DNA from: Actinomycetota bacterium
Lineage (GTDB): Bacteria > Actinomycetota > Thermoleophilia > Solirubrobacterales > Solirubrobacteraceae
DNA length: 9,267 nt
Direction of reading: 5' to 3'
Assembly: GCA_005888335.1 (NCBI GenBank)
Contig: VAWY01000076.1
Coordinates: 1-9,267 of the forward strand
Below the pieces are notes generated by a model that worked only from the letters and a program-made list of their open reading frames with translations, did no database searches and had not been told where the DNA came from. Made by a program: the position numbers and the translations under genes. Positions within the stretch are counted from its first letter, which is position 1, and every line of letters begins with the position of its first letter. Below, in pieces: positions 1 to 5,514 of this stretch.

Positions 1-567
1 GGCGCCTGCGATCCCGCGGGCCGCTACTGGGCGGGCACCGTCGCGCCGGAGAGCGCGCCGGGAACCGGTGTGCTCTACCGGCTCGAGCCGACCGGCGCTG
101 CCGCACCCGTCGTCGGCGGGATCGGCGTCTCGAACGGCATCGACTGGAGCCTCGACGCGAGCACGATGTACTACGTCGACAGCCACGCGCACGGAATCGA
201 TGCGTTCGACTACGACGAGCAGACCGGCGCTCTGTCGAATCGCCACCGCGTTGTGGAGATCGCGGCCGGTGACGGCGTCCCCGACGGGTTGACCGTCGAC
301 TCCGAAGGCACGATCTGGTGCGCGATCTGGGGTGGCTGGGCCGTACGCCGCTACGACCCCGACGGCGAGCTCCTGCTCGAGGTGAAGCTGCCGGTGAGCC
401 AGGTCTCGAGCTGCGTCTTCGGCGGCAGCGACCTCGACACGCTCTACGTCACGTCTGCGCGTACCGGCCTCGAAGCCGCCGCGCTCGTACGCGAGCCGCA
501 TGCAGGCAGCCTGTTCAGTGTTGACGTCGGCGTGCGCGGCCGTCCGGCGTTCCGATTCGCGGGCTGA
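1..567 (+). CDS. SMP-30/regucalcin-like lactonase, 5'-truncated by window edge
   Basis: The reading frame is open from base 1 to the TGA at 565-567, giving 188 residues of a C-terminal part; the start lies outside the window. The sequence tracks animal regucalcin/SMP-30 closely through the beta-propeller: GRYWAGT at residues 7-13, SNGIDWS at 44-50, a DAFDYD..TG..SNR stretch, PDGLTVD near 94-100, SSCVFGG and LYVTSA, ending in a Phe-Ala-Gly tail. In this family the Asn of SNG (N45 here) and the Asp of PDG (D95 here) are ligands of the divalent metal; the N-terminal Glu ligand would lie upstream. Members are metal-dependent gluconolactonases acting on sugar lactones, so a cytosolic sugar-acid role is likely, but the substrate cannot be read from the sequence. 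It converges on the HU gene, and no partner gene is visible on its own strand. Confidence 0.9.
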   Translation, partial: GACDPAGRYWAGTVAPESAPGTGVLYRLEPTGAAAPVVGGIGVSNGIDWSLDASTMYYVDSHAHGIDAFDYDEQTGALSNRHRVVEIAAGDGVPDGLTVDSEGTIWCAIWGGWAVRRYDPDGELLLEVKLPVSQVSSCVFGGSDLDTLYVTSARTGLEAAALVREPHAGSLFSVDVGVRGRPAFRFAG

Positions 568-586
568 CAAACGTGTGCGCGGGTTC

Positions 587-601
587 CGCCGGAATCCGGC
601 G
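587..601 (+). terminator. Weak hairpin after the SMP-30 gene
   Basis: A perfect 6-bp stem (CGCCGG/CCGGCG) with an AAT loop begins 20 bases after the SMP-30 stop codon. No U-run follows, so it would be at best a weak or I-shaped terminator; in such GC-rich DNA it could also be chance. Confidence 0.25.
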
Positions 602-673
602 TCTAGTGATTGGCGGGCGGCTGCGCGAAGTGCGGCCTTACGCGCACGCCGCTCGCTGTGGTCGTGGACCACG

Positions 674-711
674 AAAACGAGCCGCGCCCGGAACGCCCGG
701 GCGCGGACTCG
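674..711 (-). terminator. Intrinsic terminator of the HU gene
   Basis: Read on the minus strand, 10 bases after the HU stop, there is a perfect 10-bp GC stem (arms 697-706 and 682-691, 5-base loop). It is extended by CGAG/CTCG pairing across a single bulged base and is followed at once by TTTT (complement of 674-677). This is a complete Rho-independent terminator for leftward transcription. Read rightward it lacks a U-run, so it should not serve the SMP-30 gene. Confidence 0.85.
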
Positions 712-720
712 CCTGAGGTG

Positions 721-1041
721 CTAGCGGCCCTCGACGCGCGAGAGCGGCGGCGCCGCGGCCTTCGCCTTCGCGAGGGGCCGTGCCTTGACTGCGACCGACG
801 CCGGCTTCGCGGAGATCGTGATCTCCTCGCCGGTGGCCGGGTTGCGGCCCGGGCGCGCATCGGTCGCCGGACGCACGCGCACGTCGAGCTGCACGACGCC
901 GCCGATCTTCACCTTCTCGGCGTTGCCGATCTCCTCGAGGACGACTTCCTCGAGCGCGGCGATCGCCTTCTTCGCGTCGGCGCGCGAGAGACCGGCCTTC
1001 TCGGCGACAGCGTCAGCGAGCTGCGTCTGCGTCATTGGCAT
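721..1041 (-). CDS. HU-family DNA-binding protein (divergent)
   Basis: The 106-residue product is a small basic nucleoid protein of the HU/IHF family, which bends DNA as a dimer. Residues 7-40 match the HU helical body (LADAVAEKAGLSRADAKKAI), and GRNPATGEE at 65-73 is the hallmark arm tip whose Pro (P68) intercalates into DNA. The usual IGFGTF segment before the arm is replaced by IGGVVQL (46-52), one residue longer and without the aromatic residues. The C-terminus carries an extra Lys/Ala/Pro/Arg tail beyond the usual ~90 residues. The start is well fixed: a perfect AGGAGG (complement of 1049-1054) sits 7 bases before the first ATG; a second ATG two codons later is less well placed. It is monocistronic with its own terminator and shares a 90-bp upstream region with tyrA, in which I could not identify a convincing promoter. 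Confidence 0.92.
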   Translation of the reverse strand: MPMTQTQLADAVAEKAGLSRADAKKAIAALEEVVLEEIGNAEKVKIGGVVQLDVRVRPATDARPGRNPATGEEITISAKPASVAVKARPLAKAKAAAPPLSRVEGR

Positions 1042-1048
1042 TGAGAAA

Positions 1049-1054
1049 CCTCCT
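1049..1054 (-). promoter_or_regulatory. Strong ribosome binding site of the HU gene
   Basis: AGGAGG on the minus strand, 7 bases before the ATG at 1041. It is the only consensus-strength Shine-Dalgarno at usual spacing among the genes of this window and it decides the HU start against the longer open frame upstream. Confidence 0.9.
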
Positions 1055-1131
1055 GGTTTTACGGGTGAGCGCACTGGATTCAAGCGTAGGCACAGGACGG
1101 AGGGGGTGGAGAACCGTGCAAACTGGGCCGG

Positions 1132-2499
1132 ATGGACGACCTCGACCACCTCCGCGAACAGATCGGAGCCCTCGACCGGACCGTCCTCGAGGCCCTCAAC
1201 GAGCGCCTCGAGCTCGTCCGTCGTGTCAACCGCCACAAGCAGGAGACCGGCACGCCGATGATCGATGCGCGGCGCGAGGCGGAGCTCCTCCAGGAGCTCG
1301 CAGACGCGAACCACGGACCGCTGTCAGAGCGCGCTGTGCAGGCAGTTTTCGCTGCCGTGCTCGATGTGATGAAGCAGGAAGTGCGGGGCGAGCCGCGCCC
1401 GGAGCAGGCCCCCGCGGGCGCCCGCCGGCCCGCCGTGGCGTCCCTCGCGGTGGTCGGGACCGGCCTGCTCGGGGCCTCCGTCGCCCTCGCCGCGAAGCGT
1501 TCTGGCGTGGCCCGCGTGGCGGGCTGGGACGCGGACCCGGAGACCCTGCGGGAGGCGGCCGGCGCCAAGGCGATCGACGTCGCCGCGGGGTCGTTCGAGG
1601 AGGCCGTGGCCGGCGCGGAGCTCGTCGTCGTGGCGGTGCCCGTGGGCGCGCTCGTCGAGACGACGCGCGCCGTTCTCGCTGCGGCCGGGCCGGAGACGAC
1701 CGTGACCGACGTCGGCTCGACGAAGCGAGGTCTCGCCCGCGACGTCGACGACAGTCGCTTCGTACCCGGCCATCCGCTCGCGGGCGGACACACCGGCGGG
1801 CCCTCGCGGGCCTCCGCCGACCTCTTCGACGGTGCCTCGTGGTTCCTCACGCCGCTCCCGACGAGCGACGAAGCGCGCGTCGAGCTCGTCGAGCGCTTCG
1901 TCGGCTCCCTGGGCGCGCGCACGATCCGGCTCGACGCCGAGACTCACGACCGGCTGCTCGCGCTGACGTCGCATCTTCCCCATGCCCTTGCCAACCTGCT
2001 GATGCAGGGAGTCGCTGCTGCCGGCGACGAAGCGCTCGGCTACGCCGGCGCATCGCTGCGTGAGATGACGCGCGTAGCCGGTGCCAATCCGGTGGTGTGG
2101 GCGGACATCTTCGTCGAGAACGGCGACCTGATCGCGGAAGCGCTCACGGCTCATCGCGACGCGCTGGGCGACGTCGAGCGCGCGCTACGCGAGCGCGACC
2201 GTGCCTTCTTCGAGCGCTGGATCGGCGAGATCGCCCAGGCGCGAAGCCGCATGCTCGAGTACGCCTACCGCACCGAGGCGCAGCGGCTCAACCGCATCCG
2301 CGTGCGCATCCCCGACAAGCCCGGGCATCTCGCGCGAATCACTCAGACACTTGGCGCAGCCGGCATCAACATCGAGGACTTCGAGCTTCGCCACGTCTCG
2401 CCCGAGTACGGCGGCGTCGTCGTCATCCTCGTCGCCGGCGGCGACAACGCAGAGCTCGCCCGCACCTTGCTGCGCCGCGAGGGGTACAGCGCGGCGTAA
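1132..2499 (+). CDS. tyrA: Chorismate mutase / prephenate dehydrogenase / ACT fusion (tyrosine biosynthesis)
   Basis: This 455-residue cytosolic enzyme carries three domains. Residues 1-85 are an AroQ-type chorismate mutase whose active-site residues match E. coli spacing exactly: R8, R25, K36, D45, R48, E49. Residues 102-375 are a prephenate dehydrogenase: the Rossmann motif GTGLLG (109-114) ends in D133, which favours NAD, followed by GSTK (195-198), the catalytic-His motif HPLAG (214-218) and SHLPH (280-284). Residues about 383-455 are an ACT domain (VRIPDKPGHLARI, INIEDF), likely the site of tyrosine feedback control. Together the first two domains convert chorismate via prephenate to 4-hydroxyphenylpyruvate. 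The ATG has no good Shine-Dalgarno (a GGAGGG lies about 26 bases upstream) and no in-frame start lies close upstream, so a short leader or leaderless transcript is possible. It stops 6 bases before the convergent secreted-protein gene. Confidence 0.95.
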   Translation: MDDLDHLREQIGALDRTVLEALNERLELVRRVNRHKQETGTPMIDARREAELLQELADANHGPLSERAVQAVFAAVLDVMKQEVRGEPRPEQAPAGARRPAVASLAVVGTGLLGASVALAAKRSGVARVAGWDADPETLREAAGAKAIDVAAGSFEEAVAGAELVVVAVPVGALVETTRAVLAAAGPETTVTDVGSTKRGLARDVDDSRFVPGHPLAGGHTGGPSRASADLFDGASWFLTPLPTSDEARVELVERFVGSLGARTIRLDAETHDRLLALTSHLPHALANLLMQGVAAAGDEALGYAGASLREMTRVAGANPVVWADIFVENGDLIAEALTAHRDALGDVERALRERDRAFFERWIGEIAQARSRMLEYAYRTEAQRLNRIRVRIPDKPGHLARITQTLGAAGINIEDFELRHVSPEYGGVVVILVAGGDNAELARTLLRREGYSAA

Positions 2500-2505
2500 A
2501 GCGTT

Positions 2506-3009
2506 CTACGGCGGGTAGTAGCCGCCGCCGTCATACCCGCCGCCGCCACCCGTGCTGACCGGCGTCGTGGTGCTCGGCGGCTGCGTCGTGATCCGCTTGC
2601 CCGACGCGCGGAGCGCGTACCACGTGCTGTTCGTGCCCTGGCCGGTCACCTCACCTGCCTTCGCATCTTGCGCAAAGAAGTACAGCGCATGTCCGGCGTA
2701 GGTGACCTGCAGCTTGCCGTCTCTTCGCTTCAGCGTGCCGAGCAGCGCCTGCTTGACGCCGGCGCCTGCGACGGGCTTCGCGGAGGTAAGGAACGGCGGC
2801 CACGCAGCTGCACACGCTCCGTAGCACGAGCTCGTCTTCACGCGGTCGACGGTGAAGAGATAGAGCGTGTGGCCGCGCACGTCAACGAGGGCGCTCCCGA
2901 CCGGCGTCGTCCGCATCAGCACTTTTGCCTTCGGCGGCGCCGCGACCGCCGCCGCAGCCGCGAGTGCGGCGATCCCGGCAAGGGCGGCGGCAGGGAGCAG
3001 GCGGCGCAT
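2506..3009 (-). CDS. Secreted Lipoprotein_15 (PF03640)-type repeat protein
   Basis: The 167-residue product starts with a signal peptide (MRRLLP, then an Ala/Leu-rich core, probable cleavage after VAA near residue 24). There is no lipobox Cys, so it should be exported but not lipidated. Two copies of the PF03640-type unit follow: GHTLYLF..D at 46-55 with SSCYGACAAAWPP at 60-72, and VTYAGHALYFF..D at 102-115 with a GQG...W motif ending near 130. C62 and C66 may form a disulfide or bind a ligand. The C-terminus from about 143 is Thr/Pro-rich and ends in a Gly/Tyr tail. The family is common in actinobacteria and its biochemical role is unknown. I chose the ATG at 3009 over a TTG at 3036 because it puts the signal peptide at the N-terminus; a -10-like TAGATT 7 bases upstream suggests leaderless translation. 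Confidence 0.85.
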   Translation of the reverse strand: MRRLLPAAALAGIAALAAAAAVAAPPKAKVLMRTTPVGSALVDVRGHTLYLFTVDRVKTSSCYGACAAAWPPFLTSAKPVAGAGVKQALLGTLKRRDGKLQVTYAGHALYFFAQDAKAGEVTGQGTNSTWYALRASGKRITTQPPSTTTPVSTGGGGGYDGGGYYPP

Positions 3010-3016
3010 ACGACCC

Positions 3017-3022
3017 AATCTA
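3017..3022 (-). promoter_or_regulatory. Candidate -10 box of the secreted repeat protein gene
   Basis: TAGATT on the minus strand ends 7 bases before the ATG at 3009, and no Shine-Dalgarno lies between. This would place transcription start at or next to the start codon. No -35 match is visible at 16-18 bases, so confidence is low. Confidence 0.35.
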
Positions 3023-3050
3023 CGCCCATTGCGCAAAAACGGATTTGAGT

Positions 3051-3087
3051 GCTCGGAGGGGCTCGCCGCGTTCTTGCCCCTCCGAGC
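3051..3087. terminator. Perfect 12-bp inverted repeat, possible terminator
   Basis: Arms 3051-3062 and 3076-3087 are exact reverse complements, separated by 13 bases. It lies in the 126-bp gap after the stop of the pseudo-receiver gene (3136, minus strand) and before the secreted-protein gene. On the minus strand a TTTTT run appears only about 11 bases after the hairpin, so it is not a classical terminator; an I-shaped terminator for the pseudo-receiver transcript is the simplest reading. An operator for a dimeric regulator is the alternative. Confidence 0.5.
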
Positions 3088-3135
3088 TTCGTGCCGGCGG
3101 CCGCGCCGCCTGCGACCGGAAAGAACGCCGGAGTA

Positions 3136-3511
3136 TTACCCGACGCGTTCAGCGGTGCAACCCGCTGGTCGCGGGGCGTTGGAACCGAGTGCACGCTCGA
3201 CGACCTCGCGCAGGTGCTCCATCGTGAAGGGCTTGGGGAGGTACTCGAGCGGGCCGTCCGCGAGGAACCGTCCCTGTGGCGGCAGGAGGCCGAACGAGAC
3301 GACCGGCAGCGTCGGCGAGCCCAGGCGCGCGAGCCGCGCGTGGCTCGAGACAAACCGCCGACTCGGGCTCGAGCAGCATCAGGTCCGCCGTAGGCGGAAC
3401 CGCGCCGGTCCCGACCACGATCGCCCGGTGCCCGAGCTTCTCGACGAGCAAGACGAGTAGCCGCCGCATGTCGGGATCGGACTCGCTCACCAGCACATGT
3501 GCCTTCGTCAT
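3136..3511 (-). pseudogene. Frameshifted single-domain response-regulator-like receiver
   Basis: From the ATG at 3511, 51 residues read as the first half of a CheY-like receiver (VLVSESDPDMRRLL, then DLMLLEPE). The same frame then turns to Arg/Pro-rich nonsense. In the +1 frame, from about 3357, the second half is clear: LPVVSFG, then YLPKPF with the conserved Lys-Pro, then a helix HLREVVERAL, to TAA at 3136-3138. Joined, they give 124 residues, a normal receiver length. The shift lies between the frame-2 stop at 3379-3381 and about 3350. The domain is also degenerate: the acidic pocket reads E-S instead of D-D, and the phosphoacceptor Asp is Glu (E48). The cause may be a sequencing error, true decay or programmed frameshifting. 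The start is uncertain; a GTG at 3517 is better spaced from a GAGG. It lies 63 bases after fumarylacetoacetase and may be co-transcribed with it. Confidence 0.75.
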
Positions 3512-3574
3512 GTGCACACCATTGCCGCCTCGCGGAAGAAGCACGTCCGCCCTGGCGTATGAATGCGGTGAGAC

Positions 3575-4663
3575 TCAAGAGCTGCGGACGCGGCCTCGCA
3601 CGTCGCCGAGCGCGAGCGCGCCTGCGCTGCCACGCAAGACGACCTCGTCGCCGTCCTCCAGGAACGTGCGCTCGGAGCCGTCGGGCAGTCGAAGCGGCTC
3701 GGCTCCGTTGCGCGTCAGCTCGATGAGCGAGCCCTCGGAGCCGCGCACGGCGCCGGAAATCGTTCCAGACGCCAGCAGATCGCCGGTGCGCAGCGAGGCG
3801 CCGTTCGACGTCGCGTGCGCGAGCTGCTGCGGCATCGTCCAGTACAGCGACCGTGCATTCCCGCGTGAGACGACGACGCCGTTCAACTCCACCTCGAGCG
3901 CGATGTCGAGCGCCCAGTCGCGGCCGCCGGCGAGGTGCGGCAGCGGCGGCGGCTCCTGCCTCGGCGCCTCGACGCGGTACTCCTCGAGGAGTGCGAGGGG
4001 CGTCACCCACGACGAGATCGACGTGAGGAACGACTTGCCCAGGAAGGGGCCGAGCGGGACGTACTCCCAGGCCTGGATGTCGCGCGCGCTCCAGTCGTTC
4101 ACCAGCACCACGCCGAATACGTGGTCGGCGACACGCTCCGGCGGCACCGTTTCGCCGAGTGGGCTCGGAACGCCCACGACGAAGCCGAGCTCGAGCTCGA
4201 CGTCCAGCCGGCGCGACGGCGCGTAGACCGGCGCGTCGGCATCCGGCGCCTTGATCTGGCCGAGGGGCCGGACGACCTCCGTGCCGCTGACGACGACGGT
4301 GCCGGCGCGTCCGTGGTACCCGACCGGCAGCCAGCGCCAGTTCGGCAGCAGCGGCTCTGCATCGGGCCGGAACAGCCGACCCATGTTCGTCGCGTGCTCC
4401 AGCGACGAGTAGAAGTCGACGTAGTCGGCGACGTCAAAAGGCATGTGCAGCGTCGCGTCGGCAGTCGCCACCCGCGGTCCGTCGTGGGAACGCGCGGCGG
4501 CGATGGACTCACGCCACACGTTTCGTCCGAGCGCCATCAGCGCGTTCAGCGACGGCTGCGCAAACGCGTCGCCGAGCGCCGCGAGATCGACGATCTCCGC
4601 ACCGTCGCGCCAGCCGACGCGCGGGTCACCACCGTCGACGGAGAAGACGCCGAAGGCGCTCAA
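3575..4663 (-). CDS. fahA: Fumarylacetoacetase
   Basis: The 362-residue enzyme hydrolyses 4-fumarylacetoacetate to fumarate and acetoacetate, the last step of tyrosine/homogentisate breakdown. The family-specific stretch DYVDFYSSLEHATNMG (80-95) followed by PNWRWLPVGYHGR (107-119) separates it from the broader FAH/hydratase superfamily. Counting from mouse FAH, the metal ligands and base align with identical spacing: D83 (D126), H90 (H133), E156 and E158 (E199/E201), D190 (D233), K210 (K253); a GSLIELT stretch matches the Glu364 region. It is somewhat shorter than the ~420-residue animal enzyme, mostly at the N-terminus. The best start is the TTG at 4663, which overlaps the upstream gene's TGA as TTGA and begins exactly where the conserved FGVFS strand is expected. 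Homogentisate dioxygenase and maleylacetoacetate isomerase are not recognised in the window. Confidence 0.93.
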   Translation of the reverse strand: MSAFGVFSVDGGDPRVGWRDGAEIVDLAALGDAFAQPSLNALMALGRNVWRESIAAARSHDGPRVATADATLHMPFDVADYVDFYSSLEHATNMGRLFRPDAEPLLPNWRWLPVGYHGRAGTVVVSGTEVVRPLGQIKAPDADAPVYAPSRRLDVELELGFVVGVPSPLGETVPPERVADHVFGVVLVNDWSARDIQAWEYVPLGPFLGKSFLTSISSWVTPLALLEEYRVEAPRQEPPPLPHLAGGRDWALDIALEVELNGVVVSRGNARSLYWTMPQQLAHATSNGASLRTGDLLASGTISGAVRGSEGSLIELTRNGAEPLRLPDGSERTFLEDGDEVVLRGSAGALALGDVRGRVRSS

Positions 4664-5373
4664 ACGATCCCGAGCGCGCGCAGCTCGCCGACCGGCTCGA
4701 AGAACGAGCAGCTGCCGATCGACCGGAACAGCGTGCCACGCGCCTCCGAGACCACGCCCGCTCCCGCGCGGCGTCGGCCCCAGCGAAAGGAATCCGCGTC
4801 GAGCTCGAACGATCCGGCCGGCGCAGCGAGCGCTTCCTCCTCCTCGCCGAAGACCACTGCGGCGAGCACGTTGAGGAGCCCGTGCTCGCCGGCCCGCGTC
4901 GGATACGCGTGGTGCAGCCCCGCCGTCGCCTTGAAGACGAGCTCGCGTTCGCGGCAACCGCGGATGAAATGCGCGAGCTCGTCGACCGTCGGCACGCTCG
5001 CGCCGCCGCAGCGCACCTTGGCGCGCAAGCCGTGCACCACGAGCTCGTCCAACCGTTGATCGAGCGACTCGTCGACCGGGAGCTCGACGTACACCTCGCC
5101 GGAGTACTGACCGAGACCGCGCAGCTCCAGCGATTCGATGCGATCGTCCGTGATGCCGTTCTCGCTGTCGACGACGAGGCTCACCGCGCGCGGCTCGGGC
5201 CCGAGCTCCGCGAACTTCGACGATGGACAGACGAAGCGCCCGAGCATCCACGCATGCTCGCTCTCCCGCGCTCGGCGATCTTCGGCCAGCGCCTCCGCCA
5301 TGGTCATGCTCGCCGGGGGAAACAGCGCGGCATGGTCGATCAAGCGCCCAAGGAGTGCACGCGTCGCGTCCAC
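4660..5373 (-). CDS. Conserved protein of unknown function, barrel-like, coupled to fahA
   Basis: I recognise the pattern but not a named function. The 237-residue protein has no signal peptide or membrane segment and should be cytosolic. N-terminal motif LIDHAALFPPASM (11-23) and WMLGRFVCP (42-50) recur, as far as I recall, in uncharacterised bacterial proteins. After this come alternating strands and helices suggesting a TIM-barrel: SLVVDSE (65-71), VYVELPVD (94-101), LRAKVRCGG (116-124), LVFKATAGLHHAYP (145-158), LLNVLAAVVF (166-175). The end carries FRW, then FRSIGSCSFFEPV (216-228). K119, K148 and H154-H155 are candidate active-site residues. Its stop overlaps the fahA start (TTGA), so the two are probably translated in tandem, which suggests a role near tyrosine or aromatic breakdown. 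I chose the GTG at 5373 as a leaderless start; the in-frame TTG at 5382 would lie inside the proposed -10 box. Confidence 0.8.
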   Translation of the reverse strand: MDATRALLGRLIDHAALFPPASMTMAEALAEDRRARESEHAWMLGRFVCPSSKFAELGPEPRAVSLVVDSENGITDDRIESLELRGLGQYSGEVYVELPVDESLDQRLDELVVHGLRAKVRCGGASVPTVDELAHFIRGCRERELVFKATAGLHHAYPTRAGEHGLLNVLAAVVFGEEEEALAAPAGSFELDADSFRWGRRRAGAGVVSEARGTLFRSIGSCSFFEPVGELRALGIV

Positions 5374-5381
5374 GGCGGGCA

Positions 5382-5391
5382 ACGCTACACT
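5382..5391. promoter_or_regulatory. Candidate bidirectional promoter with overlapping -10 boxes
   Basis: On the plus strand TACACT (5386-5391) ends 7 bases before the first base of the SRP RNA terminal stem (5399). On the minus strand TAGCGT (complement of 5382-5387) ends 8 bases before the GTG at 5373. The two hexamers share the TA at 5386-5387. Each matches only the TAnnnT core, and no good -35 element is seen on either side; the support is the precise spacing to both predicted transcript starts. Confidence 0.5.
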
Positions 5392-5398
5392 GCCTGCC

Positions 5399-5495
5399 GG
5401 GTCGGGCTCCGCGCAGTGGGAGCTTGCGAACCGCGTCAGGTCCGGGAGGAAGCAGCGCTAAGCATCCCCTCCCAGGTGCGCGGGCAGCCCGGCCC
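5399..5495 (+). ncRNA. ffs: Signal recognition particle RNA, bacterial small (4.5S) type
   Basis: The Ffh-binding core CAGGTCCGGGAGGAAGCAGC (5437-5456) is the universal SRP RNA domain IV signature: the asymmetric and symmetric internal loops capped by a GGGA tetraloop (GGAA in E. coli; both are GNRA). The flanks fold into one long hairpin as expected: 5399-5408 pairs with 5486-5495 (one G-U), 5409-5415 with 5477-5483, and 5417-5422 with 5469-5474. The ~97-base length fits the small bacterial type without an Alu domain. The RNA joins Ffh to target membrane-protein ribosomes to the translocon. Its position upstream of dnaX matches a widespread gene order (scr-dnaX in Bacillus). Exact ends are inferred from pairing; no U-rich terminator follows, so some read-through into the next gene is possible. 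Confidence 0.95.
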
Positions 5496-5514
5496 TTCTG
5501 CGTAAGGTCTGCCG

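Noticed and set aside
3009..3036. TTG at 3036 as start of the secreted repeat protein
   Set aside because: It would add nine residues before the signal peptide and lies upstream of the candidate -10 box; the ATG at 3009 gives a normal signal peptide.
3095..3112. GGCGGC/GCCGCC 6-bp hairpin before the pseudo-receiver stop side
   Set aside because: Short all-GC palindromes of this size are expected often in this composition, and no U-run or positional logic supports a function.
4664..5251. Possible N-terminal extension of fumarylacetoacetase
   Set aside because: The frame is open upstream but reads as low-complexity Arg/Ala sequence antisense-free of FAH homology, and it overlaps the well-formed frame of the uncharacterised protein.
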